Part shown: positions 6,888-14,697 of the stretch, piece after piece
How positions within the stretch are numbered: the stretch's first letter is position 1
Layout: every line of letters starts with the position of its first letter
Origin: FEN-1297 sp046705645
Lineage (GTDB): Bacteria; Bacteroidota; Ignavibacteria; Ignavibacteriales; Ignavibacteriaceae
Assembly: GCA_046705645.1 (NCBI GenBank)
Contig: JBJKQE010000099.1
Span: 1-15,215 of the forward strand
Length of the DNA stretch: 15,215 bases
Direction: 5' to 3'
The notes under the pieces: generated by a model
Databases searched by the model: none
Seen by the model: the letters and a program-made list of their open reading frames with translations, nothing else
Told to the model about the DNA's origin: nothing
Made by a program: the position numbers and the translations under genes

Positions 6888-7836
6888 CTATAGTTTTCAT
6901 CTTTTTCCCGGTTGATGATATTTTTACAAGCGGTTTGATTTTTTCTGCCTCGGTAAGTTTAACATTGCATACTTCATAACTTTTTGCATTGCAAATACCA
7001 AGGGCGGAAGAAAATGAAAGACATTCTTCAAATGTTAGGTTGTTATGCCACGAATATGATATGCCCGCTACAAAATCGTCACCGCTGCCGGTTGCATCAT
7101 AAATATCAATTGCCGGATTTTCAACTTTATAATGATATTCAAAATTAGAGGCGAATGTAACTCCATCACCATCAGTAAGAAAAGACTGTTTTATATTCTT
7201 GCCGTACAATTGATCTAAAAAATCCAATTTATCTTTTTCATTATTTAATACGATATTCAAAGACTTTTGTAATTCCTGAATGTTATTGTGCAAAATTGTC
7301 GGCGAACTTTCAATACATTTAGCAAGGTGTGAACCGTAAGTATCACAGATTGAAATTTTGTCATATTTATTAGCCAGTTGAATTCCGTAAGGGAAAATTG
7401 AATCTGCTTCTTCACAAGGGGAACTTCCCGCAAATACAACAATCTCGCAATTCTCAATCATCTTCTCCAGTTTATTCTTAAATTCTTCAACTTCAATTAA
7501 TGAGATTTTTGGATTTAAACTGAAAAATGTAGACACTTTTCTTTTTGATTCATCAACTGCAATAAATGCCTCGCGAGTTTCTTCATGCATTTTAATGAAT
7601 GAAAACTTTATTCCTTCCTTTAAAAGAACCTCTTTAAGTATTTTTCCGTTATTTCCGCCTAAAAAGGTAAAAGCAAAATTTTCTATATTAAGAATATTTA
7701 ACTGCCTGCTTACATTTATTCCCTTACCGCCTGCTTTAAGTTCTCTCAGTCCGCTCCTATTTTCATTCTCAAAAATTATTTGCTTAAAAACTAGTCTTCT
7801 CTCAAGCAAAGGATTTAAAGTGATGGTTAAAATCAT
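6871..7836 (-). CDS. PfkB-family sugar kinase, 1-phosphofructokinase/tagatose-6-phosphate kinase type
   Basis: This 321-residue cytoplasmic kinase belongs to the FruK/LacC branch of the PfkB (ribokinase) family, which phosphorylates phosphosugars with ATP. Visible motifs are the N-terminal TITLNPLLE (4-12), the first PfkB signature AGGKGINVSRQL (35-46), FLGGNNGKIL (58-67), FAGSSP (135-140) and the second signature DATGSGDDFVAG (247-258), with D253 as the expected catalytic base in the anion-hole GSGD. In FruK/LacC relatives the N-terminal motif reads NPxxD, and that Asp contacts the sugar; here it is E12, so specificity may differ. The ATG at 7836 has no strong Shine-Dalgarno sequence and follows a 61-bp gap. 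Its end overlaps the Omp85 start by 17 nt. No transporter or other sugar-catabolic gene is nearby, so the substrate cannot be named. Confidence 0.87.
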   Translation of the reverse strand: MILTITLNPLLERRLVFKQIIFENENRSGLRELKAGGKGINVSRQLNILNIENFAFTFLGGNNGKILKEVLLKEGIKFSFIKMHEETREAFIAVDESKRKVSTFFSLNPKISLIEVEEFKNKLEKMIENCEIVVFAGSSPCEEADSIFPYGIQLANKYDKISICDTYGSHLAKCIESSPTILHNNIQELQKSLNIVLNNEKDKLDFLDQLYGKNIKQSFLTDGDGVTFASNFEYHYKVENPAIDIYDATGSGDDFVAGISYSWHNNLTFEECLSFSSALGICNAKSYEVCNVKLTEAEKIKPLVKISSTGKKMKTIDVTPQ

Positions 7837-7897
7837 AATTAATTAAAATAAATCCATAAAAAATGTACAGCACATATTTTATTTACTTAAACAAATT

Positions 7898-9181
7898 TCA
7901 CCTTCGAAACTTGTAAAGGTCTCCGGTTAAAGGAGTAGTTAAACGATAATCTCCGAAGCCTGTATAATCGACAAAAACTAAACTTTGATTTAAATAATAA
8001 TAGTCCCACACCTCGTAAGGTTTTGAGTCTAATTCGAAAGGATGGCGGTCTACATTATCGGGAGGCCCCAAAATAATAAATACCATTCCGCGATCGGTCT
8101 TCCATCCAGCTATATAGCTGGAAAAATGAGCATTAACAAAAGCAACACGGCCGTAATATTCATCAAAAACTTCATTATCTTCTGTCTCAGGTGTGGGGTC
8201 TTCTTTTTTCCAAAATAGCATGAAGCGTTTTAATTTCTCCTCTTTGGTCTTTGCATCCTTAATATGATCAATTTCTTGTGTTGAAGCAATATACACCATT
8301 TGATTTATTGCCTTATCCAGATCAGTTATGCTTGCCGGAATTCCTATCCATCTAGAGAAAAATTGTTTTTCAATGGAGGCAGTTAAATTATTTACTGTGT
8401 CTTTTACTTTTACAAATAAATTATAATAACCCAGACTAAAGCTGCTGTCTCTTATAGTGTGGAAAATCTGTGTCCGTCCGTTATTAACATTTTTATAGTC
8501 TGTTTCCGAATAAATCTTATTTTTTTTATCATCAAAAACCGCATACTCAATTTTTAAATTTCTGACAGTATCCGTATAAATTTCAAAAAACAATGGTAAT
8601 CCGTCTCTTTGTGTAGCAACATTGCATGAAACATTTGGGATAATTTTACTTTTACCTTCTTCTTCCGTTCTTTTAGAAATAAGCATCATATCGCTAACTG
8701 AAAAACCGGGCGACAGGTTGCGCACTGTTATCTTATCTTCTCTTGGTGTTTCATTTGAAGATTCTTCATCGCTTATAGAACTTCGGACTAAATATTCATT
8801 CGGCTGAAGATAAAACGATTTGACGTTTAAGCTGTACAAATCTTTAGATACGGTTTCATCATAAGTTTTAACATCTACTTTTTCATTCCATGTCTTTTCA
8901 GAAATCAATTTGTCTTTATTGCTGTCAAAGATTGAAACCGTTAATGAATAATTTCCGACAAACCCTTTATCTCCTTTAACAAACTGGATGGATGAGTAAG
9001 GCACTTGAATAAAAACATCGAGCCGGGTAGTATTTTTTTTGCCGGAAGAAAAATCCAAAAGGTCTTCGTAAAATTTAGGTTCTTTGTTGTAATTACCGAG
9101 CTTACCGGCATCTTCAAACTGGGCATTTGCAGATGAGAAGCTCAAAAACAGAATAAAACCAAATAATATAAAGATTTTCAT
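7898..9181 (-). CDS. Exported GWxTD domain-containing protein
   Basis: This 427-residue protein has a clear signal peptide with a likely cleavage after SSANA (16-20). The first two thirds are rich in predicted beta strands, with no motif I recognise. The C-terminal part (about 285-425) is a GWxTD domain, seen as AGWKTDRGMVFIILGPPDNV (358-377) with G359, W360, T362 and D363, followed by YEVWDYY (389-395). GWxTD proteins are widespread in the Bacteroidota/Chlorobiota group and some other phyla, and their biochemical role is not established. It has the best-spaced ribosome-binding site in the window and follows rimO by 13 nt. A periplasmic or envelope role is likely from the signal peptide; nothing more specific can be said. 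Confidence 0.9.
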   Translation of the reverse strand: MKIFILFGFILFLSFSSANAQFEDAGKLGNYNKEPKFYEDLLDFSSGKKNTTRLDVFIQVPYSSIQFVKGDKGFVGNYSLTVSIFDSNKDKLISEKTWNEKVDVKTYDETVSKDLYSLNVKSFYLQPNEYLVRSSISDEESSNETPREDKITVRNLSPGFSVSDMMLISKRTEEEGKSKIIPNVSCNVATQRDGLPLFFEIYTDTVRNLKIEYAVFDDKKNKIYSETDYKNVNNGRTQIFHTIRDSSFSLGYYNLFVKVKDTVNNLTASIEKQFFSRWIGIPASITDLDKAINQMVYIASTQEIDHIKDAKTKEEKLKRFMLFWKKEDPTPETEDNEVFDEYYGRVAFVNAHFSSYIAGWKTDRGMVFIILGPPDNVDRHPFELDSKPYEVWDYYYLNQSLVFVDYTGFGDYRLTTPLTGDLYKFRR

Positions 9182-9185
9182 TTTT

Positions 9186-9191
9186 ACCTCC
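9186..9191 (-). promoter_or_regulatory. Strong ribosome-binding site of the GWxTD gene
   Basis: GGAGGT on the minus strand lies 4 nt upstream of the ATG at 9181, in the short gap after the rimO stop. It fixes the start of the GWxTD gene and shows that this organism uses Shine-Dalgarno initiation for at least some genes. Confidence 0.7.
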
Positions 9192-9194
9192 GGT

Positions 9195-10499
9195 TTATTT
9201 CCGGTTATTAATTACCTTGCCGAATAAATCGTACTCGTCAAAGTCATAAACCTTAACATTATAAAAATTTCCTAAATGAATAGGAACACCGTTAAGAGGT
9301 ATTAAGATTTCTCCGTCAACTTCCGGTGCATCTCTGTATGTGCGTCCGACAAAAAAGTTTCCCTCAGTTCTTTCTATTAGCACTTTCAATTTTTTCCCCA
9401 ACAAACTCTTATTTTTCTCAAGAGAAATTTCTCTCTGAATTTCCATTAATATTTCTTTTCTCTTTTGCTTAACACTTTCCGGGACAGGATCACCTAAAAT
9501 ATAACTTGAAGTATTTTCTTCCATTGAAAATGTAAATATGCCGATTTTATCAAATTTAATTTCACGAACAAAATTACACAACTCTTCAAATTCTTTTTCT
9601 GTTTCATTAGGATAACCGACAATAAATGTGGTTCTCAATGTAATATCCGGTATTTTTTCTCTTAGTTTGAATAATAATTCTTTTGTCCTTTTTGAAGTTA
9701 CACCCCTTCTCATTGATTTTAAGATATCATCCGAAATATGCTGCAATGGCATGTCAATATAATTACATATTTTAGGATTATCTGCTATAGCATCCACTAA
9801 TTCATCCGGGAATTTTGAAGGATAAGCATACATTAATCTAATCCATTCGATACCTTTTACTTTGCTTAATTTATTTAAAAGCTCGGCAATCGTTCGTTTG
9901 TTATAAATATCTATACCGTAATCTGTTGTATCCTGCGCTATAACAACCAGTTCTTTTGTATTATTCCCGGCAAGAAATTCCGTCTCTTTAACTAAATCCT
10001 CAATTGGTTTCGATTTATGTTTACCTCTCATTAAGGGTATTGCGCAAAATGAGCACGGGTGATCGCAGCCTTCCGAGATTTTAAGATATGCCGTATGTGA
10101 AGGTGTTGTAAGAACCCTTTCTCCTAAAAGATCATATTTTAATTCCCCTCCAAGTGATTTTAAAATACCTTCATACTTTTCTGTTCCAAAATATGCATCT
10201 ACTTCGGGAATTTCCTTAGCCAGATCATCCATATATCTTTCGGAAAGGCAGCCGGCAACAATTACCTTTTTTATTTTTCCTTCGTGTTTCAATGCAACAG
10301 CATTCAATATAGTATCAACGGATTCCTTTTTAGCAGCTTCAATAAAACCGCATGTATTTATAATTACCGTTTCGGCGCTATTCGGGTTATCAATTAAATT
10401 TATATTATTTAATTTTAATTGATTCATCAATCTCTCGGAATCCACAGTATTCTTTGCACATCCTAGGGTAATTACACTAACTTTATCTTTATTTCTCAT
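9195..10499 (-). CDS. rimO: Ribosomal protein uS12 methylthiotransferase RimO
   Basis: This 434-residue radical-SAM enzyme adds a methylthio group to a conserved aspartate of ribosomal protein uS12. The N-terminal UPF0004 domain carries its cluster cysteines C14 (TLGCAKNTVDSE, 11-22), C50 and C84. The radical-SAM cluster is CDHPCSFC (145-152: C145, C149, C152), followed by the MRGKHKSKP block. The C-terminal TRAM domain (about 365-430) contains GRTYRDAPEVDGEI (385-398). The LGCAKNxVDSE start and DAPEVDG motif favour RimO over the tRNA enzyme MiaB. I chose the ATG at 10499 because the conserved domain begins right after it. A TTG at 10535 would add 12 residues and overlap cdsA by 11 nt. It follows cdsA closely and is followed 13 nt later by the GWxTD gene. 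Confidence 0.95.
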   Translation of the reverse strand: MRNKDKVSVITLGCAKNTVDSERLMNQLKLNNINLIDNPNSAETVIINTCGFIEAAKKESVDTILNAVALKHEGKIKKVIVAGCLSERYMDDLAKEIPEVDAYFGTEKYEGILKSLGGELKYDLLGERVLTTPSHTAYLKISEGCDHPCSFCAIPLMRGKHKSKPIEDLVKETEFLAGNNTKELVVIAQDTTDYGIDIYNKRTIAELLNKLSKVKGIEWIRLMYAYPSKFPDELVDAIADNPKICNYIDMPLQHISDDILKSMRRGVTSKRTKELLFKLREKIPDITLRTTFIVGYPNETEKEFEELCNFVREIKFDKIGIFTFSMEENTSSYILGDPVPESVKQKRKEILMEIQREISLEKNKSLLGKKLKVLIERTEGNFFVGRTYRDAPEVDGEILIPLNGVPIHLGNFYNVKVYDFDEYDLFGKVINNRK

Positions 10500-10524
10500 T
10501 ATAAATTTTCTACCGGTTTCAAAA

Positions 10525-11349
10525 TTATTTAGCAAAGTATTTTAGGTACATTAAAATTAATGGCGCAGTATATAATAATGAATCAAACCTGTCGAATATT
10601 CCGCCGTGCCCGGGTATTAATCCGGATGAATCTTTTACTCCAGCATCTCTTTTAAATAATGATTCTATTAGATCTCCGATCTGACCGAAAATCCCGATTA
10701 TTATCCCGATAGAAAAAACGGATTTCCATGTTAAGAAATTTACTATTGACATTTTAGCCAAGATCATCGAAATGAGGGCAAAAATAAAGCCAAAAATTGC
10801 TCCTTCCCAGCTTTTTTTAGGACTTACGCGCGGAAAGAGTTTATGTTTACCAAAAGCAGTTCCTCCAAAAAATGCAGCGGAATCGCAAATCCAAATTGTA
10901 GCGAACATTGATATTATTATATAACCGCCTCTCAAATACAAACTATTATTGTGCGGATAATATTCCCTTATCCCGATTAAAGATCCTGCAAATAATCCGA
11001 TGTAAAAAATGCCTAATAAAGTAACCCCTACATTAAATATAGCCGAATTTTTATTTCGAAAAAGTTCTACTAATGTTAAAACTGCAATTAATATGAGTAA
11101 AAACGAATATGTTTCGAATAAAAAATTAAATTGATTAAGCAGTATAAAAAATACCGCTAAAAGCCCTATCCAGATATTTACTGAAGCTCCCTTTTTTTTA
11201 GCCAGCATGGAAAATTCATAATAGGATGCAAGACCAATCAATACTACAAATATGAAAAAATAAATATCACCGTAATAACATGCGGCAATAATAAGGGGAA
11301 TTGCTATAATTGATACTAATACACGCTTAGCTGTATTACCAATTACCAT
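10525..11349 (-). CDS. cdsA: Phosphatidate cytidylyltransferase
   Basis: This 274-residue inner-membrane enzyme makes CDP-diacylglycerol from phosphatidic acid and CTP, the branch point for bacterial phospholipids. About seven or eight hydrophobic helices are visible. The C-terminal signature of the family is complete: SLFKRDAGVKD (230-240), then the GLIPGHGGIFDRFD segment (243-256) with D240, H248, D253 and D256. The upstream SPKKSWEGAIFG motif (176-187) is also typical. Length is normal. A moderate Shine-Dalgarno sequence (GAGGAAG, 11363-11357) precedes the ATG, which lies 2 nt after the stop of the zinc-ribbon gene. It probably supplies precursor for the whole envelope rather than a specialised pathway. 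Confidence 0.96.
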   Translation of the reverse strand: MVIGNTAKRVLVSIIAIPLIIAACYYGDIYFFIFVVLIGLASYYEFSMLAKKKGASVNIWIGLLAVFFILLNQFNFLFETYSFLLILIAVLTLVELFRNKNSAIFNVGVTLLGIFYIGLFAGSLIGIREYYPHNNSLYLRGGYIIISMFATIWICDSAAFFGGTAFGKHKLFPRVSPKKSWEGAIFGFIFALISMILAKMSIVNFLTWKSVFSIGIIIGIFGQIGDLIESLFKRDAGVKDSSGLIPGHGGIFDRFDSLLYTAPLILMYLKYFAK

Positions 11350-11351
11350 TA

Positions 11352-11699
11352 TTATTCTTCCTCATCCGTTGATTGATTTTTTATTTGCTCGATAAAATTA
11401 AGTGCATTCTGTACGTCTTCTTTATGCACTAATAATTTTACGACCGAAAAATCGCCGGGTGCGGGAAAATTTCTATCCTTTTGTGAAAGCATTGTAGCGG
11501 GAATACCCGCGCCTTCCAAATTATCTCTCAGCATTTCGATTTCATATTCCTGACCGGAAGTATAGACCACTTCCCAATTTTCTTCAGTCCAATCTTCCGG
11601 TTTAATAAAATATTGATCGCCTACCAGGGCTTTTCCGCAATCCGGACAAATGGTCACTCCTTCTACATATTCATATTCGCAATTCGGACATACAGGCAT
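11352..11699 (-). CDS. Zinc-ribbon plus DUF2007-like protein
   Basis: This 115-residue protein has two parts. An N-terminal zinc ribbon has CxxC pairs C4-C7 and C18-C21 in MPVCPNCEYEYVEGVTICPD. A DUF2007-like domain (about 42-110) starts near WEVVYTSGQEYEIEMLRDNL (42-61) and includes AGIPATMLSQKD (63-74) and VKLLVHKEDVQNAL (87-100). DUF2007 proteins are described as putative signal-transducing proteins, with no established activity. It sits between the CPBP protease and cdsA and is probably cytoplasmic, having no signal peptide or membrane segment. A strong Shine-Dalgarno sequence overlaps the upstream CPBP stop. A ligand-sensing or partner-binding role tied to the membrane proteins is possible but unproven. 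Confidence 0.82.
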   Translation of the reverse strand: MPVCPNCEYEYVEGVTICPDCGKALVGDQYFIKPEDWTEENWEVVYTSGQEYEIEMLRDNLEGAGIPATMLSQKDRNFPAPGDFSVVKLLVHKEDVQNALNFIEQIKNQSTDEEE

Positions 11700-11701
11700 A
11701 A

Positions 11702-11710
11702 CTCCTCCTT
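11702..11710 (-). promoter_or_regulatory. Strong ribosome-binding site of the zinc-ribbon/DUF2007 gene
   Basis: AAGGAGGAG on the minus strand overlaps the CPBP stop codon (11711-11709) and sits just ahead of the ATG at 11699. This is the longest anti-SD match I see in the window. It makes the start secure and suggests reinitiation after CPBP translation. Confidence 0.65.
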
Positions 11711-12671
11711 AAACTTTTACTCTTGAAGAATAATATTTATTAATAATATAAATAACTCCAACGAGCAGTACAATTAAAATCAACAGCATCATAGCCGATT
11801 GGCCTAAGTTAAAGCCTTTATCTACTGTTGAGTTTATAACATTATCATCACCATAAATAAAATAAAATATAATTGCAACAAAATTATTAAAGAAATGTAA
11901 GGACATCGGTACAAAAATTGAGTTGCTTTTATATGCCGCATACCCCAAATAAAAACCCAATGCTATAAGCGGTATTAATGCATATGGATTAAAATGATAT
12001 AAACCGAAAAAAATTGCTGTAATTAAAGCGGCCCAAATAGGCTTAACTTTAAATTCAAAACTTTTTTGAATATAGCCTCTGAACATTACTTCCTCGCAAA
12101 CAGCCGGAACAACTGATACAACAATTATAACCAGCAGAACTTCAAGCACATTATGTGCTGATAATAAATTCCCATAAGTTTTATCGACCATGTCATTTAA
12201 CTTATCCAGAAGCGATTTTGCATGATGAATAAATGGGGAACTTGAAGCCCATATATTAATAAAATAATTTTGAATTGAAAGATAATATTGGGAAAGCGGT
12301 ATGAAGATTACAATTCCTAATATAAATAATAGAATCTCTTCCCATTTAGGAAACTTAAACCGTATAATTTCGGTAACATCTTCATAAAAAAACTTAGCAA
12401 AAACCAATGCAGGTAGCAGAATAAACAGTATTTGTCCCGCCATGGTCATTAATCTCATACTATTAACCGGAGCTTCTTGGAGATTAAGACCAAAGATTAA
12501 TATAGTTAACAGCCCACCTACAAACTGATAAAGGACAAATCCTCCGAATAATCCAATAAATGCCGCCGCAATTGGTGAAATCTTCGGTTGGATTTTATAA
12601 CTGTTAAAATTTCCGCCTGATTCATTGGTTTCAGGTTCTTGAATATCGGGCTTATTATTAAATTCGTCCAT
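11709..12671 (-). CDS. CPBP-family intramembrane glutamic protease
   Basis: This 320-residue membrane protein has a polar N-terminus (about 1-30) and about seven or eight hydrophobic segments. It carries the three CPBP (Rce1/Abi) motifs: EEVMFRG with the catalytic E193-E194 and R198, FFGLYHF with H226, and SLHFFNN with H259 and N262. Members cleave peptides within the membrane; bacterial substrates are mostly unknown, though eukaryotic Rce1 processes CAAX proteins and some relatives give bacteriocin immunity. I chose the ATG at 12671; an in-frame TTG at 12683 would add four residues. It is the first gene after a gap of about 180 bp and probably heads the long central operon. No bacteriocin genes are nearby, so immunity is unlikely. 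Confidence 0.9.
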   Translation of the reverse strand: MDEFNNKPDIQEPETNESGGNFNSYKIQPKISPIAAAFIGLFGGFVLYQFVGGLLTILIFGLNLQEAPVNSMRLMTMAGQILFILLPALVFAKFFYEDVTEIIRFKFPKWEEILLFILGIVIFIPLSQYYLSIQNYFINIWASSSPFIHHAKSLLDKLNDMVDKTYGNLLSAHNVLEVLLVIIVVSVVPAVCEEVMFRGYIQKSFEFKVKPIWAALITAIFFGLYHFNPYALIPLIALGFYLGYAAYKSNSIFVPMSLHFFNNFVAIIFYFIYGDDNVINSTVDKGFNLGQSAMMLLILIVLLVGVIYIINKYYSSRVKV

Positions 12672-12739
12672 AAGTAATTTCAAAATATAAAAAAGAGAAA
12701 ATATTTCCTATTGAAAACCTGAGATGATTAAGTATCCGA

Positions 12740-12768
12740 TCTATAAATGAATTGATATATGAAGACAA
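12740..12768 (-). promoter_or_regulatory. Candidate sigma-70-like promoter for the CPBP-to-yraN unit
   Basis: On the minus strand TTGTCT (12768-12763) and TATAGA (12745-12740) are separated by 17 nt. Each matches its consensus at four of six positions. Transcription would start near 12733, about 60 nt before the CPBP ATG. The surroundings are AT-rich, so partial matches are expected by chance. The call rests mainly on correct spacing and location in the only sizeable gap here. Confidence 0.3.
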
Positions 12769-12851
12769 TTCCAATTAATTTATCGTTTTATTGATATTCC
12801 CAAAGGGGTAAATTTGTGATTGGAGTCTAATTGAAAAAGCAATTATCAACT

Positions 12852-13649
12852 TTAAGGGTTTACTTTTGATGTTATTGGACCTGCTAGACCTTGGTAATGG
12901 GTCAGCACAGCATCAATTGATCCGATTACAACTTTTGTTTTTACTTTAATGGGAATTTTTAAATTATCATCCGAAAGCCAGATAAAAATACTACCCTCGC
13001 TTTTAAACAAACCGCCTTTAACAATAATAGGCTCTACTACAATACAATTAAATGTTCCTGCCGGAACGGAAGCCTGTTCTTTTCCCAAATACTTTACATC
13101 CAGGTTATAAACAGTATCTTTATAAAAGTTTTCCAGGTGAATAAAATCACCGACCTTTAAATGAGAAAAATCCAATGTTCTTGCGTAATAGAATGCAGAT
13201 ACGATATCATTTACGTAACGTGGAATCTTGTATTCACCGCCGCTGGTTTTTGCTCTTCCATTCCGCTGATCAAAGAATGCGGAGAAATCCCTGCTGAAAC
13301 TTCCTTCTCTAATATGCTGTTCGAATCTCCATGGAAATATTCCTTCTTCATCCACAAAAGTTTCATAGTGATCTCTTACTTTATATATCCAATCAAAGCT
13401 GGGAACAGAGTTTACATCGAAAGTAATTTCATATACATTTCTTCCGACAATCCTTCTCATCCTCGGAATTGCCATCGTGGCTACTCCGGCAGTAACAAAT
13501 CCGTACTTTACATCAAAAGTTAGTTTTTCTCCTACTTTAAATGCTTTATTGTCAATTTTTCTAAATTCAATTTTATTACTGCTCTGGCTAAAAAGTAAAG
13601 GAGTTATAATTCCCAAAAGAATACAAAGGAATAAAAATTTTTTAGTCAT
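12852..13649 (-). CDS. Exported DUF3108 domain-containing protein
   Basis: This 265-residue protein has a signal peptide (about 1-22, ending near LLFSQ), and the rest looks like one DUF3108 domain rich in beta strands. Recognisable family segments are FKVGEKLTFDVKYGFVTAG (37-55), YKVRDHYETFVDEEGIFPW, the later PAGTFNCIVVEP, and IFIWLSDDNLKIPIKVKTKV near the C-terminus. The function of DUF3108 proteins is not established; they are common exported proteins in the Bacteroidota/Chlorobiota group and Proteobacteria. The ATG at 13649 overlaps the glycosyltransferase gene by 8 nt and has its own ribosome-binding site. Co-transcription with the glycosyltransferase hints at an envelope role, but that is inference. 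Confidence 0.88.
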   Translation of the reverse strand: MTKKFLFLCILLGIITPLLFSQSSNKIEFRKIDNKAFKVGEKLTFDVKYGFVTAGVATMAIPRMRRIVGRNVYEITFDVNSVPSFDWIYKVRDHYETFVDEEGIFPWRFEQHIREGSFSRDFSAFFDQRNGRAKTSGGEYKIPRYVNDIVSAFYYARTLDFSHLKVGDFIHLENFYKDTVYNLDVKYLGKEQASVPAGTFNCIVVEPIIVKGGLFKSEGSIFIWLSDDNLKIPIKVKTKVVIGSIDAVLTHYQGLAGPITSKVNP

Positions 13650-14697
13650 TAAATTCTCCGTTTAAAAGAATATCATTATAAATTTTATCAATTTGGCTAA
13701 ATACATTATCAATATTAATACTATTCATGCAATTCAAACTTTCGCATTGTTCCCTTGTACAACCGGAACAATTTATTTCAGGAACAAAGATACTTCTTTT
13801 ATTTGTATATGGCCCCCATCTTTGAGGAGAACATGATAAAATTTTCGGATAAAAACCGATAATATATTTTCCGAGTGCTGCGGCAATATGAATAGGACCC
13901 GTGGAATTTGAAATAAAGATCGACGATTTATTAATTAAAGCAATTAATTCAGATAGGTTAAATTCTCCGGCAAAATTTTTAATTGCTTCATTTAGCTTTA
14001 ATTCCTCACAAATTCCTTTCTCAGATTCATATCCGGTAATTATTATCGTAGCATTTAATTTTTCATACAGCAATTTAACCAATTCTTTGAATTTATAAAG
14101 CGGCAGATCTATTGCACTACCTCCGCTTCCGGGATGAACAATTATAATGGGTTTATTTCTTGTTACACTATTGCTTAAAAGAACTTTCTCAACAAATTTT
14201 TCACTTTCGGCGGAAGGTTTCAAATTGAACTTTACCGAACCAGGTTTAATACTTTCCTTAATTCCGAAAGTAGAAAGTAAATCCAAATTAAATTCAAGTT
14301 CATGCTTTTCGGCATATTTTCTGTGTTCGAAAACTTTACGGTTAAAAAGGAAGGAATACCATCGATAGCCTGTTCCAATCCTGACTTTAATCCCGGTTAA
14401 ATATATAATTAATGCTGTGATAAATTTGGGAGAAACTATAATAGCAGAATCAAAATTATGTTTTGCTATTTCTTTAACGTTCTCTTTCAAAAGGATTTTG
14501 TTTTGTTCTTCCTTTATAATTATAATATTATCAACATAAGGATGATTTTCAACTATGGATTTTGTGTAATTTTTTAATAGAAATGTTATCCTGCATTCCG
14601 GGAAACTTTTTTTTATGATATTAGCGATCGGTAAAGAAAGTACCACATCTCCTATTCTGTCTGTTCTGACAATCAAGATATTTTTAGGCTTAATCAT
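13642..14697 (-). CDS. Glycosyltransferase family 9 protein (heptosyltransferase-like)
   Basis: This 351-residue protein has the two-domain layout of ADP-heptose:LPS heptosyltransferases (WaaC/WaaF type). The N-terminal domain begins ILIVRTDRIGDVVLSLPI (7-24), where D17 matches the catalytic Asp of the family. The C-terminal domain has IIVHPGSGGS (185-194) and the donor-site motif SNSTGPIHIAAALG (263-276). Near the C-terminus four cysteines (C310, C313, C318, C323) form a CxxC-x4-C-x4-C cluster, similar to one in many WaaF-like proteins. It probably adds a sugar to a lipopolysaccharide or related surface glycan at the inner face of the inner membrane; the donor sugar is not certain. The start overlaps the glycosylase stop as ATGA, and the end overlaps the DUF3108 gene by 8 nt. 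Confidence 0.9.
   Translation of the reverse strand: MIKPKNILIVRTDRIGDVVLSLPIANIIKKSFPECRITFLLKNYTKSIVENHPYVDNIIIIKEEQNKILLKENVKEIAKHNFDSAIIVSPKFITALIIYLTGIKVRIGTGYRWYSFLFNRKVFEHRKYAEKHELEFNLDLLSTFGIKESIKPGSVKFNLKPSAESEKFVEKVLLSNSVTRNKPIIIVHPGSGGSAIDLPLYKFKELVKLLYEKLNATIIITGYESEKGICEELKLNEAIKNFAGEFNLSELIALINKSSIFISNSTGPIHIAAALGKYIIGFYPKILSCSPQRWGPYTNKRSIFVPEINCSGCTREQCESLNCMNSINIDNVFSQIDKIYNDILLNGEFND
13654..13660 (-). promoter_or_regulatory. Ribosome-binding site of the DUF3108 gene
   Basis: CGGAGAA on the minus strand lies a few bases upstream of the ATG at 13649, within the 3' end of the overlapping glycosyltransferase gene. It supports the chosen start and independent initiation despite the 8-nt overlap. 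Confidence 0.55.

Noticed and set aside
7257..7457. Minus-strand alternative frame inside the sugar kinase, which might suggest a frameshift
   Set aside because: The main kinase frame is continuous with all motifs in order, so there is no break to explain.
7837..7897. Promoter or terminator in the 61-bp gap before the sugar kinase
   Set aside because: I could find neither a convincing -35/-10 pair nor a stem with a T-run; the gap may still hold a promoter that does not resemble sigma-70 sites.
10500..10535. TTG start adding 12 residues to RimO
   Set aside because: The added residues precede the conserved domain, the start is a rare codon, and it would overlap cdsA; the ATG at 10499 gives a typical RimO N-terminus.
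11709..12671. CPBP protease as a bacteriocin-immunity or phage-defence gene
   Set aside because: No bacteriocin, toxin, nuclease or mobile-element genes are nearby; the neighbours are housekeeping and lipid genes.
12780..12851. AT-rich inverted repeat TAATTG-CTTTTT-CAATTA after the DUF3108 gene as an intrinsic terminator
   Set aside because: The stem is six mostly A-T pairs with no following T-run, too weak to call.
13161..13523. Plus-strand open frame of about 120 codons opposite the DUF3108 gene
   Set aside because: It is antisense to a gene with a signal peptide, ribosome-binding site and family motifs; nothing supports expression.
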